A stretch of DNA of 64,000 nucleotides, from NCBI GenBank assembly GCA_029641185.1, contig JAPWGK010000017.1, positions 372,001-436,000 of the forward strand. Direction: 5' to 3'. A program made the position numbers and the translations under genes. The notes beneath the pieces are model-generated. The model searched no databases, was not told the origin of the DNA, and saw only the letters and a program-made list of their open reading frames with translations. Source of the DNA: Pseudofabraea citricarpa (Eukaryota; Ascomycota; Leotiomycetes; Helotiales; Dermateaceae). Each line of letters opens with the position of its first letter. The first letter of the stretch is position 1. This document shows, piece by piece, positions 45,354-58,764 of this stretch.

Positions 45354-48095
45354 GCATGGATTCCGCCACAGCGAACTGCTCTCGCAGGTCGCCGGGGGCA
45401 GTAAGAGTGCGTGTTGGATCACTGCTAGGTCGTATTATGTTTCTGCAGAGTTCGCGGATGCAGAGTCGGCGTTTTGTTTTTTTGGGATTAATCCAAACAA
45501 TAAGAGTTTCGAAGCTATATAACGGACGTGATATAGGTAGCTCTGAGAACCGAATATGGCATTGGCCGATGTGCTATAGGCCGGCGACTCGAAACCAAGA
45601 AGTGATGTTGTTCAGCCTTATTCCGTGAGGGGCGCTGTCCCGCTGGAGCGGTATATATAAGATATTAATGGCGAAGAGAGTTGGGAGAGTTGAGGAAGGG
45701 GTTTTGGAGCAGAGAGGGGCATTCCTTCGCATTATATCTATCGTCTGATGTTTGGCTCCAGCTGCTGGCATTGACGTTGTAGTCCAGTAATTAAGGCGCA
45801 GACCCGGCTTTGATCAGTACTCAAAGCATACAAGCGATTCGCCATGACGAGACGGGAACTGTATTGAGGAGCCAGAGCCAGCGATGCATGTGGACGAATA
45901 CATCGTCGTGGCCCTGGGAGCATAAGCATCGCATTATGCCCTGGGGCTTGCCAGCCCGCATTGGGAAGTCAAGCAGAGGAGATCCCGAGCCGGATGCCAG
46001 CTGCGAGCTAAAGCATGGACTTCCAGCGCGGCTTTGACAAGCAGGGACAACGATGGCCGCCAGATTGGCAGATTGGCCAAGAGGGGGAGCTCCTGGAGTG
46101 GAGGTTCCGCCACAGGGACGAGGGGGGGGGCCCGACAGGGACCGGTAGGGCGAGGAGGTCGGAGGCGACAGGGCATAGCTTCGAGAACCGGTATGGAAGC
46201 TTGCGAAACCTGGGCATCATCGAGCAAGGTTGTGGGGGTGAAACCCACAGCCGGGGCCTGCGCAACCACCTTCGAGACAACTGTGAACTGTGAAGGCGAC
46301 CTGCGTGCCTGTCTCTGGTGTGACTTTGCGCCGCGAGCATTGACTGCGACCGAGGGACAGGAGGGTCTTCGTTATGCGCAGGGGGGCCGGTAATAAGCTG
46401 CTCGCACAGAGATGGAGGATCATAGGATGGAAACGGTCGTGCGGAGATGACCAAGTTCATGCGCACGCTGGACGAGGCCATCCAGAATCCAGATACACCA
46501 CATGCGATGGATTGCGAAATCATGCCCGCCCCTCGATACGGGAGATGAGCTGCCCCAGCTGCCTTTTTCCAGAAGCCCAAAATAACCTTCGGTGGTAGTC
46601 GCTGGGTGGGTTGTGCCCGCTCGTCGGCGCCGCGCTCCTGGGGCCCATCTCCAGCATGCCATCATCATCGCTCCATCTCGACAGTACCGTACGTAGCCTG
46701 GCATCGCATCACCGACCCTGGGATTGCTGATCATATCGTCAGCCCTTTTGGGCGCGCTGCCATCCCGGTGCTGCTCGTTTTAATATTACCGCGGCCGCCA
46801 TTTAAAGTTGTCCATCAATGCTGCGAACCTGCTGCGAGCCCTTTTTGCACGTCTGATGTTGGTCGCAGGTCTCCATTTTCCAGCGCATGAATGACGATCG
46901 CCAGGGTCGAGGCGCCTTCTGTCCCCAAAGAGGCATTCCAACGAGATCACGTCGACCGCAACCCAGGTACGGGTGCTGAAAGAAGCACGGAGTACGAGCA
47001 GGAGATGACCGAATTGACGATAATTATAACTTCAATAATGAATGACGTGCAGATTGACGCCGAAAGCAGCAAGCTCGGAGGCGTGAGATATGAGGTGGGA
47101 GATGGTGGGTGGCAGGAGAGGATGGAAAGAGATGAGGACGAGAAGTCAAAAATGGTCAGTGGAGGAGGGAGGGTAGAAAATAAGAAAGTGTGTGTGTGCG
47201 GGCAAGTGTCAGAACGGAAGTGACAACCACCGTTCGTCCCTTGGGAGAAAGAGAGGAGTTGGCAGTGGTTGTGTTGTGTTGTGCTGTGTTTTGCTGTGCT
47301 GCTGCAGCTGCTGCCTCGACGGGGCCACCATCTGAGCCCGTTTGTTTGTTTGTCTATCTGTCGTGTGTGTGTGAGTGTGTGTGTGTGTGTGTGAAGCATC
47401 ATCGTGGGAAGTATCTCTCACACTCCCTCGCGTCTCGAGTGCGCCGCCTGTTCCTGGACTATCACTACAGTAGCTACCGTTGGGCGAAGGTACCACCCAC
47501 ACACCACGCACACCTTATCTAGCGAGCAGCAAGCAGATGCAGGAACCGTGGTGTTGTGCATATCGTCGGTATAACTTTAAGCCATCCCCATTCTCCCTTC
47601 TTCTGTACTGTACTGTACTGTACAAACATACATCATACATCATGTAGCTACCTACTACCGTACGGAGTTATGCAGCCACAACTCCATCTGGAACGAGCCC
47701 TTCTCGGAATGCGGCATGAGCCATGGATGCCATGGCATTTGATCTACCGGCATTTCTCAATTCCATTAAAATCTGTCTTTATGAGCAAATCATAACCTAA
47801 GAACAAGCTAGAGGTGATCGGTGTCTAGATTGCAGATCCTCCAAACTCAAATCGAGGCTCAAACGTGCCTCGCCAGCCGCGCGCAAAGAAATCAGCCGCA
47901 GCCGTTGTCTTCATAATCACTTGATAAGCCGAACTACAGTACACACACACTAAATACACATTGTTACACGCCCACACCTGAGACCAAACGCCGTTGTCCA
48001 AGCTGTCTTTTGGGATCCCCCTACATGTCACATTCGCAAGGCAGACTTCGCCCCCAAGTTCCTTTCCCCACCCCATCTCATTGCAACCTGATTCC
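45354..48095. other. Upstream region of the Myb gene and 3' flank of PRP8
   Basis: About 2.7 kb. It should contain the promoter and leader of the Myb gene (minus) on the left and the 3' UTR of PRP8 (minus) on the right. A TATATATAAG sequence lies near 45,651-45,660. A GT run is at about 47,364-47,392 and a CTGTACTGTACTGTACTGTA run near 47,604. Long open frames at 46,008-46,580 have no protein character. No other gene recognised. Confidence 0.5.
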
Positions 48096-51000
48096 TTAAG
48101 CAAATGTGTCCTCGCGATCAACCCAGATATCCTCCAGCTCCGCAAAGTTCTGGAAGTGCAGAGGTCGATGCTGGTCGCTGTAGAATGGCAACGGCGTATC
48201 CATCTTGACATGCACTGGCTTCTTCTCAATTCCTCCAAAAGCACTTCCCATAAAGCTGTAATTCCACTTGCCCGTATCAGGGACTAAGAAGTATCCTCGG
48301 ATCTTGTCGCTGAGAAGCAATTGACACTTCTCTCCCATGTTGGTGCTGAAGCCTTGAGGCTGGTCGCTGCCCATATCCTTGTTTTCAGCGCCCCATTTGT
48401 ATCCTTGAGGTGTGAGTGCCCATGAAGCAAGAGAAACACTGCCGGGAGTGAAGGACACAGTCATGCTAACAGTCTTCTTATCCCACGAGCTATGCGCATT
48501 CATGAGACGTGAGTGTTGAGTAACATCGGCAGCAGTCATGTACGGAGGCTCATTGCCAGAAACTGTGTGAATGATACCAAGCGGCTCCATCTGATCGAGA
48601 TACTCGTGCTGCGGCAATTGTTGTGGTAATTGAATGTCACGGGTATTGCCAATCTGTGGCACCATAACAATGCAACGAATTTCCTTGACTTGGTCGTTGT
48701 CCGGAGGCGATGAACCGTATAAATACCCTGCTACCTGTACACGAAGATCTGCAATCGTAATAAAGCGCTTGAGAATATTCTTTGGCATGATATATGTGAA
48801 ATGGTCATCCTCTTTAATGGAATCAGATGAGATATAGATATTGTTGGCTCTGGTTCGTAAGTTGGAAGTGGCAATTGCTCTTGTCCTCCACTCGGTTTTA
48901 GATGCGAATGTTTGCTGCTCGAATTGAGACGTTGTTGTGACAATGATGTCCTCGCCATGAACGTTCTGTGTCTTTGTAGTCACAGCAGTAAGTTGCTGTT
49001 GCTCTTGCTGCTGCTTTTCGATCTCGGCAGCTTGTTGACGTTGCATCGATGGGGCACTAATTTCCATACCCAGAATGATATCTCGTACTTCACTGCTAGT
49101 CAAACTAGATGTGTTAACATTGTTTTTCTTGCCATAGTCATTCAAGATCAGATCTCGAAGCTGCGTTTCGACCTTGATCCAATCCTCATCTGACAGCGTA
49201 GGCCAAATGTGATGTTCTTGCGTAATAACAGTCTTGTCAGGCCTGAGAAGAAGCTTCGTTTTATCTTGGTTGACATGCAGAGCACGAAGAATGAGAATGA
49301 GTCGAGAGAAAGCAGTGTATGATGAAATGGTCTTCAACCATTCGTCGTAAAGATTGAAGAGTACCATTTGGGGTTCGGTGGCCCGTAAAATCATGTCACC
49401 AAGCTTCTCAACCTTCATGGCTGCTTGGAAAGGTAACTGCAGTTCTGAAGCACGAATTGAGATATTAGGGAAATCGAGCAAGTGGACCTCAAGAGGATCT
49501 AACAAGCCCTTTCTAGTGACAATCAATTGCTTCGGTTGTTCTTCCACGGGCAACGATCGGATGAGCGCAGCAACTTCTTCAGCAGTCTTCCATTTTGCCA
49601 ACTGGCCCAAACGTTTCTGACCAGCCCAGACACTTGTATGAATGATCTTCAAGAAGAGCTGGCCTGTCCGGGGATTGAAGATGAAAATGGCACCATTGAT
49701 TGGCTTTGTGGTCAAGTTACCCTCGAAAGTTTTGTGGATGGTAACTCGATAAACATTCGTATCGTCAATGAACAGTTGAATCTGGTTACTGAAAAGTTCC
49801 GAATAGTTTTGAGAGTTTAAGAACTCTTGATTACTCTCGGATGCATACAGCTGGAGACCCTTGCGGATACGCTCACGGAGAACATATAAAGCAGGATTTG
49901 CCTTCATGATCTTTGCCATGGCTTGTTGAATAAGTTGCTTCAATCCTGGGAAGTACTGACCGTATGCGGAGTAAAGGTTGTAGGCCAGGTCGATACCAAT
50001 CATAAGTCCCGTAGCAGAAGGGTAGATGCTCATACTATCGGTGGTATAGTCTAGGTACTTGGCACGCACATACCGTTCAATATCGTGAGAATCGTAGTCT
50101 CCATATCGGAGTTGGACATCAACCCAGAATTTATTTGTCGTAGTCGGTTCGATGACATCCTTGGTATCAAAGAGGATTGAGGGTCGAGTTACATTCCACT
50201 TGTGACTAGCAAAGAGAAGAATGTCGGCGCAGGAACTATTCATCTTGTACGACTTTCTCGGATGGATTGTCTCTTTCTGAACGGTCTCGATGCCCAGCTG
50301 TTCCAATTCTTGGTCGAAAACTTGACAAAGATCCATCACTACTGATTCGTGAATCTTCTGCCACAAATGCGCTCTGAAAATCTGAATAAGAGAGATCTTC
50401 AAGGTAGGAATTTTTCCGTGCAAGAAGATACCCGTCAAATCAAGTTGTACTTGGAAACCAACGTAGACGTTAGCACGATTGATAGTTGGTGACCACCATA
50501 GGGTGAATCGACGGTTAGGAATCTGGTTCAAACCAGATCTTTGGGCGTTTGTGAGCTTTTTGAATTTCATAGACTCCCTAAAGATGATGGTTAGCATGTT
50601 TCTGATTTGAAGTGCCAATGAGGTACAGAGCAGAAATTAACTATAAAATGAGAAGTAAAGTAACCAAAATAGAGAATGCATTCAAAGAAGGGGTGAGCAT
50701 ACTCAAAACCTGAGGCCTTCTCCCAGAAAAGACCTTCCCAAGAAGGAAAAGCAGTTGCCTTGAACAAGGTATGTTCAAGAATAGTCTCAACACCACCGAG
50801 AGCTTGAATTACGTCAGTACGGTAGGCGTTAAGATTCCATAGCTTTCCATCGTGTCTCTGACTTGTCCACCAGAAGGGGTTGCTCTTCATTAGCTGGTAG
50901 GTCTTAAATTCAGTACGTGCTCGGAATCCCTTGTCGAAACTCAATGTACTTCGGTCTTTTTGGAAGAGAGTGTTAATTCTTGGCAGTCCACGATCCCAGC

Positions 51001-54000
51001 TGTCTTCAAGGTCTTCCAGTGTCAATCTTCGGTTTTGCTGGTTGGCTTCGAGTCGCTTCTGAGAATACTCTGTCCATACTCGTTGGGAATCAATAAATTC
51101 GGCCTCCCAAGGAATGATGTATCTGAATATATTAGGAATCAGGGTATCTTCATCGTGTGTCATACCAGCACGATAATGCGTAACGCCAACATCGGTTTGC
51201 TTGGACCACCGCTTGTCGCTTGTTGGAATCAAGATATGAGAACCCGAAATCATGCCAAGACCACCAAGTTCTTTTGGCGTATAAAATACAGCTGGGGGGA
51301 AACGAGAAGGCATCTTTGAATTTAGACCAATCTTGACACGAGTTTGGATCTTGGTCTCGCACTTGACGATAGTATCAAGAAGGTTGACTGTCGACACGGC
51401 TGCTTCACGGTAGTAAGTGAACAGTGCAATCAAACTAGTGTTCCACTTATTGGCGATCTTTGTGAAAGTAGTAGATCCAGAGGACATCAATATTTGACGA
51501 ATGCGGTTGTTGAACTTGGCGATATCTTCCTCAGTAACTTGTAAGAAGGCGTGGGCTGTTCTCTCTTTGCTGGTGTTGTCTACCAAAGACCACACGCTGT
51601 CCTTCACAGGGAATTCATCGTTCTGATTGCGGATCTTGGGTAAGATACGGACTTCAAAGCCGCACATTGAAAATAAGAGATTAGGGTTGTCCCTGCTGTA
51701 GACACTTGAAAATGTATCATCCCATTCGATTGTTGTGACTGATCTGGGCAGGCGGTTTTTCAAGTCCCAGAACACAGCTCGTCCAAGGTTTACGTCGTGT
51801 CTCATAAGACGCATTCGAGAGTCTCTGGGCCAGCACTTCTTATTCCTATAGCCAATAACATTTTCGAAGTTAGGATCTGGCTGTTCGGTCAAGAACCGCT
51901 GGATAAGATCGCGAGACTCGTCGGCAGTGAAACGGAAGAAGACCCAAATTCGATCAACGTAACGCGTGTAAAGTCTGATAGGATGTCTTGTCTCTGTCTC
52001 ACGATCTCTGAATTGCAAGAAGTCGTTGGGACTTTGTGGTGGGCCAGCAATCTCACTCGCACGCTGAAGGCCTAGAAGAAGGAGGTCGAGTACAAGGCCA
52101 TAGTACTGGAACACAAAAGCGGAGAATTGCAAGCCGCGAATCATTCCGTAGCTGTTGACATGGTTCATGTCCTTATAAGTTAACTGGACGTTGTTCTTAG
52201 ATGTGATGTAATCAGCAAGATTGTGATCCATGATAAGGCGGAGTAATCGGTTGAGCAGTGTCAAGTCGATTTTTTCGTACACTTTCGATAGCTGCGTTTC
52301 AATCATGACATTGCATTCACCATCCGCAGTCTCCCAAACCTTATCGAGATTGTTGATTCCTTGTGCCCACTTGTAAGTTAGTAGGGGTGGTACCTCTGAA
52401 TCTGAAGGCTTAATCCAAGCAGGGAAAAGGTGGCGTTGGTCTGCCTGATACCAAAGATATTGATCGAGATAGGCGTCACTGATTTTTTCAACTGGCTCGA
52501 TGTCATATACAGGATTGATGGTGCTGTAGTTGTCGTTCATATCAATACCAACCTCCTTGAAAGCTCGCTGAGTCAATAAGAATCGTTTGATCCTCTCCAA
52601 TGTTGTCCCAGGACTATCATAAGCCTGCTCGATCAAAGCGAGTTCCTCACGTTGGCTCTGATTGAGTCGCCCTTTGACGGAATAAGCCTCGCGCAGGCGT
52701 TCCAAAGCGAGGATAAGGATCTTGGTGTCATGCTTGTAGGACACACTAGGGAAGGGGATAGGGGAGAATTTCCTCGATTCGAGCCAATGAACGGTTGTGG
52801 TGTATATTGCAACGGCTTCTTCTGACGAGACATAAGGGCCATCCTTCATGTAGTTGTGCTGTCTCTCCTGTTCGGCCTTGAGCCAAAGACGAGTAAGACG
52901 GCCCAAATTCTTCTTGGCGACGGTTTTGTCAACAGTAGCACCTCTCCGAATACGCTCACGATTGTAATGAGCTACCGAGATCCACCAATCTGCCTTGCTC
53001 TTCACATAACGCAGGATAATGTTCTCGATAGGTGCTGGAAGACCGGGGACTTTCCAAGGGATATTACTCTTCCAACATCTCCAGGCTTCCGACAAATGCT
53101 GCAGCACTGTGTTGACTTTGTTTTGCTTGATACCCTCTGGCATCATATCCATAAGATCAGCCATGACTGAAGCACGAAGCTCAAGATCGTAATGCGATTC
53201 AACACGTTGTTTCGTAACAGTCTTTGCTACACCCTTGCTATGTCTGCCTTCAAATTGTCTGGATAATAGATTTCCAAGCCATCTTTCGAGCAATGGAATA
53301 ATACCACGCATGAAAAATAACCAAACTCTCCAAGCAGGTGCCCAGAAACCGCAGCCAGGTCCTTTGCCGACGGGGCCAGAGTTGAATCTGTAATAAATTA
53401 AATGCTTCAGATCTTTACATGACCGAATTTGATGCATAAGCTTGTATTTGTAACGATACATGCCAGTTAGTTGACCAACGTGGTTGAAGGCATATAAGAT
53501 ACCATCTGCAAGTTGAAACGCGTCGATGTTTCCAAGACGGTATTGCACTTGGGCATCGACAATCAACTTGGTAAGTCTTAAAATCTCACGCATGAGATGA
53601 AAAGCATTTCCGAATCGTGACTTCTTTCGCTCTTTGGTCGTCAAAGTCTTGACGGGCTTTAAATTAAAGTTGTAATCAAGATGGAGATACGTGAGGTTCT
53701 TTCGGTGGATGAGAAGATTAAGCATATTAAATCCTTGACGACATACTTGAAGACCAGCTTCAACCCAGTCAATGGTAGTCTGCTGGAAAAACTTTGTTTG
53801 CTTGAGCGATCTCATCAGGCTCTGCTTGCTTTGCGCCTTGGGCTTTTTCTTGTGCACCTCGTTAAGGACATATGTCTTCAGCAGCTTCTGATACGAAACT
53901 CGGACCTTGACAGGCTGGCCTTGAGGGCAATGTTCAAGATACCACTGCTTGACAAGTGGGACGTCCTGAGCACGAACCATGCGGCCTGATCTTCTGTCGA

Positions 54001-55312
54001 ATGGGAAGGGCGCCCACCAAAGAGCAATAGCTGACGCAGTCTCGCTCGTGTACAGTTCCTCGTCTGCTAAAAATGGTTCAGCCTCGGCAGGAAATGTGAA
54101 CGCATCCTCTTCTTGCTCTTCGTTGTTTCCAGGACCAAATATCTCATCCTCATGGCTGACTGTGAGATTCTTCGGAGCCACAGACCGAGATGATATCGGG
54201 TTGATGACGGGATCGAAGTAAAACGCAGGTAAACTGGGGTCCTCGGCGCGGACATAAACTATTTGTGGGTGCGAGTACCATGACAGCTTTACGCTCCGGG
54301 GAAGAGAATTATAAAGGAAGGGAAAGGCCACACGATATTCGGTTCGGATAGGGGCCCTAAATATGATGCGATCAATGGCATTAAATTCTCCGAAATCCTC
54401 ATCATTAGGATCCACATCTTTGTACAGAGGTTCAAATCTGGGACCACCTGGTATCGCAACGTTCAGAGCCTTTGCAGTGAGGAAACTGTTGAGTTCAAAC
54501 ATATGGAAATAGTTCTTATCAACGAGATCACTAAGCAATTGGTGACTTAATCGATATAGGGTTGCCATCTGTAGCAACGAGAGGTTCCACTCCTTATAAC
54601 TCGGTCCATTGACGTGTGGTGTATCGAGAAGGGGACGATTGTCGTATAGCCACTCGTAAACCGCCGCATCTTCGTTTTCGTCCAGCTCCATCTGAATGGG
54701 TTCCAATGGCTCGACGTCCTCAATATTCTCTGACCATGACAACGGAGGTTCTTCGTCATCGAATGGGGGAAAGCGCATTCTTTTGAAATGTCTTCGATCG
54801 CTCTTTTCCCTTCTCATACACATCCACATCGTAGCCCATTGCGCGTGAAAAACAGGTTCGATAACTCGAGGAGTTTCGTTCACCAGTGTCAAGCATCCAT
54901 TGACATGATACAAGACCTTGACCTCCCTGGCCGACTCCCAAGGCATGGGCATGTTTTCCAACAATTTCATCACCGCGTGCGGCATGAACTTCAACGCGCC
55001 CAAATAACTGCGCTTATCACTGCTAAACTTCTTCTGCGACACGTCCCCAATATCTTTGACGATCTTTCGCAAATGTTCCGGAGGCATATCAGCCTTCTGT
55101 GTCTCCACGAAACCACCCTTTCTCTTTTCGCCGAACCGATTCCGTTGTGATCGTAACCATTCTTTCTTCTTCTGCGCGAACTTGGCCACCTGGGGGTCCG
55201 CTGGAGGTCGATAACCTGGAGGAGGTGGAGCACCTGGTGGCGCGCCGAGAGGCATCGACGGAGGTGCTGAAGAGCTCCATCCCGGAGGAGGGGGAGGGAT
55301 GGAGGACGGCAT
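48096..55312 (-). CDS. prp8: Pre-mRNA-splicing factor PRP8 (U5 snRNP core)
   Basis: Central scaffold of the spliceosome: it cradles the U2/U6 catalytic RNA core and regulates Brr2. Two exons on the minus strand, 50703-55312 and 48096-50577, joined in phase 2 (GTATGC donor, TTTAG acceptor) inside the conserved [17 protein letters not shown] stretch; 2363 aa, close to the 2335 aa of human PRPF8. The N-terminus is Pro-rich ([12 protein letters not shown]). The expected order of domains follows: PRO8NT, PROCN, the reverse-transcriptase-like core with U5 and U6 snRNA-binding regions, linker, endonuclease-like domain, RNase H-like domain, and C-terminal Jab1/MPN domain with [18 protein letters not shown]. 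Sequence identity to human is very high throughout (for example [20 protein letters not shown]). No intein interrupts it, although PRP8 is the best-known intein host in fungi. It is divergent from the eL34 gene across 332 bp. Confidence 0.98.
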
Positions 55313-55644
55313 AATGAAACGAGCTGAAGCTCAAATCACCAGACGCGTGTGGAATGAATTGAACAATGCTCGCTCCGATTTGCGATGGAGGAGTTGTAGA
55401 GTTGCGATTCGAGACCATCTACTCTCGTTCGCTTGACACTATTTTCACTTTTCGAACCCGACCGCACGTGATATTTAGTGGAGTCTGTATCTTCACATCA
55501 AAACCAATCAGATGAAAGCTCGCTAAATCGTTAGTTCGCCCACCACGCGCGAACAATTTTGGAGGGACATTTCAAAAATTCGGACTCCAACGACAACGAC
55601 CTCGACTTAGATTAACGATCAACGCCGACACCAAATCCGCCAAA
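55313..55644. promoter_or_regulatory. Bidirectional promoter of PRP8 and eL34
   Basis: 332 bp separate the two start codons, so splicing-factor and ribosomal-protein genes share it. It contains a CACGTG E-box at 55,465-55,470 and no clear TATA box, as usual for housekeeping genes. Confidence 0.55.
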
Positions 55645-56326
55645 ATGACGTCCAACAGATTGACCTACAGACGCCGCAACCCGTAAGAGATGAAGGACCG
55701 CGAAGGAATTGAGGAACGTGGGCTGATCGAGCGTACAGATACAACACCAAGAGCAACAAGGTCCGCGTTGTCAAGACCCCAGGTGGTGAGCTCCGATACC
55801 TTCACATCAAGAAGGCAGGAACTGCCCCTAAGTGCGGAGACTGTGGTATCAAGTTGCCAGGAGTAAGTGGTTCAAATTACACGATTCGAGAGTAGAGAAA
55901 GGATAGAGCCTAGATGGGGACATTTTCTTGGAAGAAATTTGAGGACACGAAGGCATGAAGAGATTATCGCTGCACTTTTGGCATGGCATATTTGGAGATA
56001 GTCTTGGTCTGGAGAATTGCTCGAATCGGCACATTCTCTCCAGCAAGCGTCTGCTGGTGTGGCTCGTCTGGCAGAAGACCATTCTCTTCTCGTTTTTACT
56101 TCATGTCAATTTCCATCGGCCGGCTAATAATGATTCTCTACAGATTCCAGCCCTCCGACCCCGCGAATACTCCCAGATCTCTCGCCCAAAGAAGACCGTT
56201 CAGCGCGCATACGGAGGATCAAGATGCGCTAACTGCGTCCGGGATCGCATTGTTCGGGCATTTTTGATTGAGGAGCAAAAGATCGTCAAGAAGGTGCTTA
56301 AGGAGTCTCAACAAAAGAAGCGTTAA
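55645..56326 (+). CDS. rpl34: 60S ribosomal protein eL34
   Basis: Structural protein of the large cytosolic ribosomal subunit. Exons 55645-55682, 55739-55862 and 56144-56326; 345 nt, 114 aa, normal for the family. The 38-nt first exon encodes [13 protein letters not shown]. Conserved features: [16 protein letters not shown], the first Cys pair [25 protein letters not shown], and the second Cys pair CANCV, which together form the zinc site; the tail is KKR-rich. Early small first exon and a long second intron (281 bp) are typical of ribosomal protein genes. The second intron can be folded into a compact structure and might host a small RNA. Confidence 0.95.
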
Positions 56327-56920
56327 GGTGGAATTCTTGAAGTGGTTGCTTAGGTGTTCGACTGGATGGGCTTGCATGGAGCAGCAGGTTTAGCTGTATA
56401 CATCACGGGGCTCTCTGTTACGAAAAAGACAATGAGACTCAATCGGCTCTGATGAACAATAAAGGTTCTTAAAATCATGGGATATGGCCTGGCACTTGTG
56501 ATTTGTTTAATTTTCAAACCCCGTTGATACCAAGACATGGAATTCATTGACAACTTCTTGAGAGAACATAATTTGGTGAGATCCAGAATATTTTCAAAGT
56601 GCCTCACGAATTATTCATACATCTATCCGATAAGAACTTGTTTCCTCGTAATAAGCCTATTTGGAAGGTGGCTGCCGGCACTTGTGGTTGTGCTGATGCT
56701 AGTGTGTGAATGTTGCTCTTATCTGATAGAGCTCGCTTTCCCGTGATGAAGTTTCGCATCACGAAACGATTCGTTGTACTGTAAACAAATGTCTTAGACC
56801 AAGTCACACGCAGCTTTAGTTCCCCAGATCTTAAAGGTAGGTCTCCCCCTCACGTCACCCAAACCTGACATTACACCAGCTCAATAGCTGACCTCATACC
56901 ACTTAGCTGTAACAAATTCG
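56327..56920. other. Intergenic region between eL34 and PHO8
   Basis: About 600 bp holding the eL34 3' UTR and the PHO8 promoter. No other gene seen. Confidence 0.6.
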
Positions 56921-58764
56921 ATGGCTCCAGCTCAACCACTGTTCGCAGGCGGGCGGCCCTCTTCAGCACACTCCGAGGAGCGCGCTGCTCGAGAAGATGA
57001 CGCGCTTTTAGGTAACGATACCAAAGGTTCGCCGCGCAACAGATATACTCTCTGGAAGGAGGTTGGACTTCTTATCTGGGCCGGTTTGGCTACGGTCGCG
57101 GTGGTTATACTCGCAGTCCTATTTCATCAAGCATCAGCGGCAGAAAAGAATAAAGAAGGCTCGAAGCCAACAGGGAAGCGCAACCTGATATTCATGGTAT
57201 CTGATGGTATGGGCCCAGCAAGCCTATCACTTACCCGGAGTTATCGACAATTCGTGGAAGGACTGCCGATAGACGACGTTCTTGTCCTCGATCAGCATTT
57301 TATCGGATCTTCTCGAACACGGTCATCGAGCAGCCTTGTCACTGATTCTGCCGCTGGGGCTACGGCATTCTCATGCGGTCGCAAAAGTTATAATGGGGCT
57401 ATCTCGATACTACCGGACCACACACCATGCGGGACTGTGCTGGAAGCTGCAAAGAAGGCTGGGTACATGACGGGCTTAGTGGTTACCACAGATATCACGG
57501 ACGCAACACCAGCGTGCTTCGCATCTCACGTTAATTTCCGATACGAACAGGATTCTATTGCGCAACAAGAAGTTGGTGACCATCCTCTAGGTCGAGTTGT
57601 TGATTTGATGCTTGGTGGTGGACGTTGTCATTTCCTGCCTAATACCACTGATGGTAGCTGCCGTGCGGACGGTCTCGATGTAACTAAACTAGCGCAGGAT
57701 AAGTATGGATGGAACTATATTGATGATATGGAAGGTTTCGATGGTCTCAAACTTGGCAGTGCTGTCAAGCTACCACTCTTGGGCTTGTTCGCCCCGACAG
57801 ATTTTCCCTTCAAGATTGATCGACGGGGAATGGATGGTGTATACCCTTCCCTGGAAGACATGGCTAAAACTGCTCTGAAAGCACTGGAGGCTGCAACTCA
57901 GGACAGTGAACAAGGTTTCTTCCTCATGATTGAGGGTAGCAGGATTGACCATGCAGTATGTATTTCCTATTCTTGATTCAATTTAAAGCAGCACTAATAC
58001 TCAATCAGGGTCATGCCAACGATCCAGCTGCTCAAGTGCATGAAGTCCTGGAATATGATAGAGCGTTTGCAGCTGTCGCGGATTTCCTTGAGAAGAGTGA
58101 TATCCCTGGTGTAGTGGTAAGCACAAGTGATCATGAGACCGGAGGATTATCGACATCAAAACGTAAGTAACACTAACCATTGCACTTTTACATTCTGTTA
58201 ATACTATCAGAACTTCACCCACCACCGTCATATCCTCAATACCTTTGGTACCCGCAAGTTTTAGCGAACGCCACCAATTCTGCTGAATATTTAGTTCGCA
58301 GTCTTCTCTCTTTCATCACGTCTCCCCCCGATAATTCTACTCCCAGTCCTAAAGAAATTGAGAAATTTGTCAGAGTAGATCTGATTCAGGAAGGTCTTGG
58401 AATTGGAGATGCTACTAACGCAGAGATACAACTTGTCCTCGACAGTCCTGCCCTTGCGGGTGTTTATTTCGCAGATATGATCAGTCGCAGAGCACAGATT
58501 GGCTGGTCAACTCATGGGCATAGTGCAGTCGACGTCAACATTTATGGATCTACCGGATCGGATCCCCTCCACGGAAATCACGAGAACATTGAGGTTGGAA
58601 AGTTCCTTAGGGAATATCTAGATGTTGACGTGGAGGCCGTGACCAAAGAGCTGAACACAAAATCTGACTCTTTCAGTATTACCTCAGAGGGTGAGGTGGG
58701 CTGGACTGGACGAGTTCCAACAGTTGAAGAAATAGAGACGGCGACTTGGCATTATGAGCCATAG
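56921..58764 (+). CDS. pho8: Repressible vacuolar alkaline phosphatase (PHO8 type)
   Basis: Hydrolyses phosphomonoesters in the vacuole. Exons 56921-57955, 58009-58162 and 58211-58764; phases fit; 580 aa. Type II membrane protein: cytosolic tail of about 47 residues, one membrane helix (VGLLIWAGLATVAVVILAVLF), lumenal catalytic domain. Metal-ligand Asp about 95 in VSDGMGPAS, catalytic Ser about 143 in TDSAAGATAF, then HANDP, STSDHETGG and WSTHGHSAVD motifs supply the remaining metal ligands. The first intron falls in IDHA|GHANDP. The cytosolic tail has an acidic dileucine motif (EDDALL, about residues 25-30) that fits AP-3 sorting to the vacuole, the route known for yeast Pho8. Phosphate-responsive control is known in yeast; no Pho4 site was verified here. 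Confidence 0.95.

Noticed and set aside
46008..46580. 190-aa minus-strand open frame
   Set aside because: Pro/Arg/Ser-rich shadow of GC-rich sequence in the Myb upstream region, no conserved motif.
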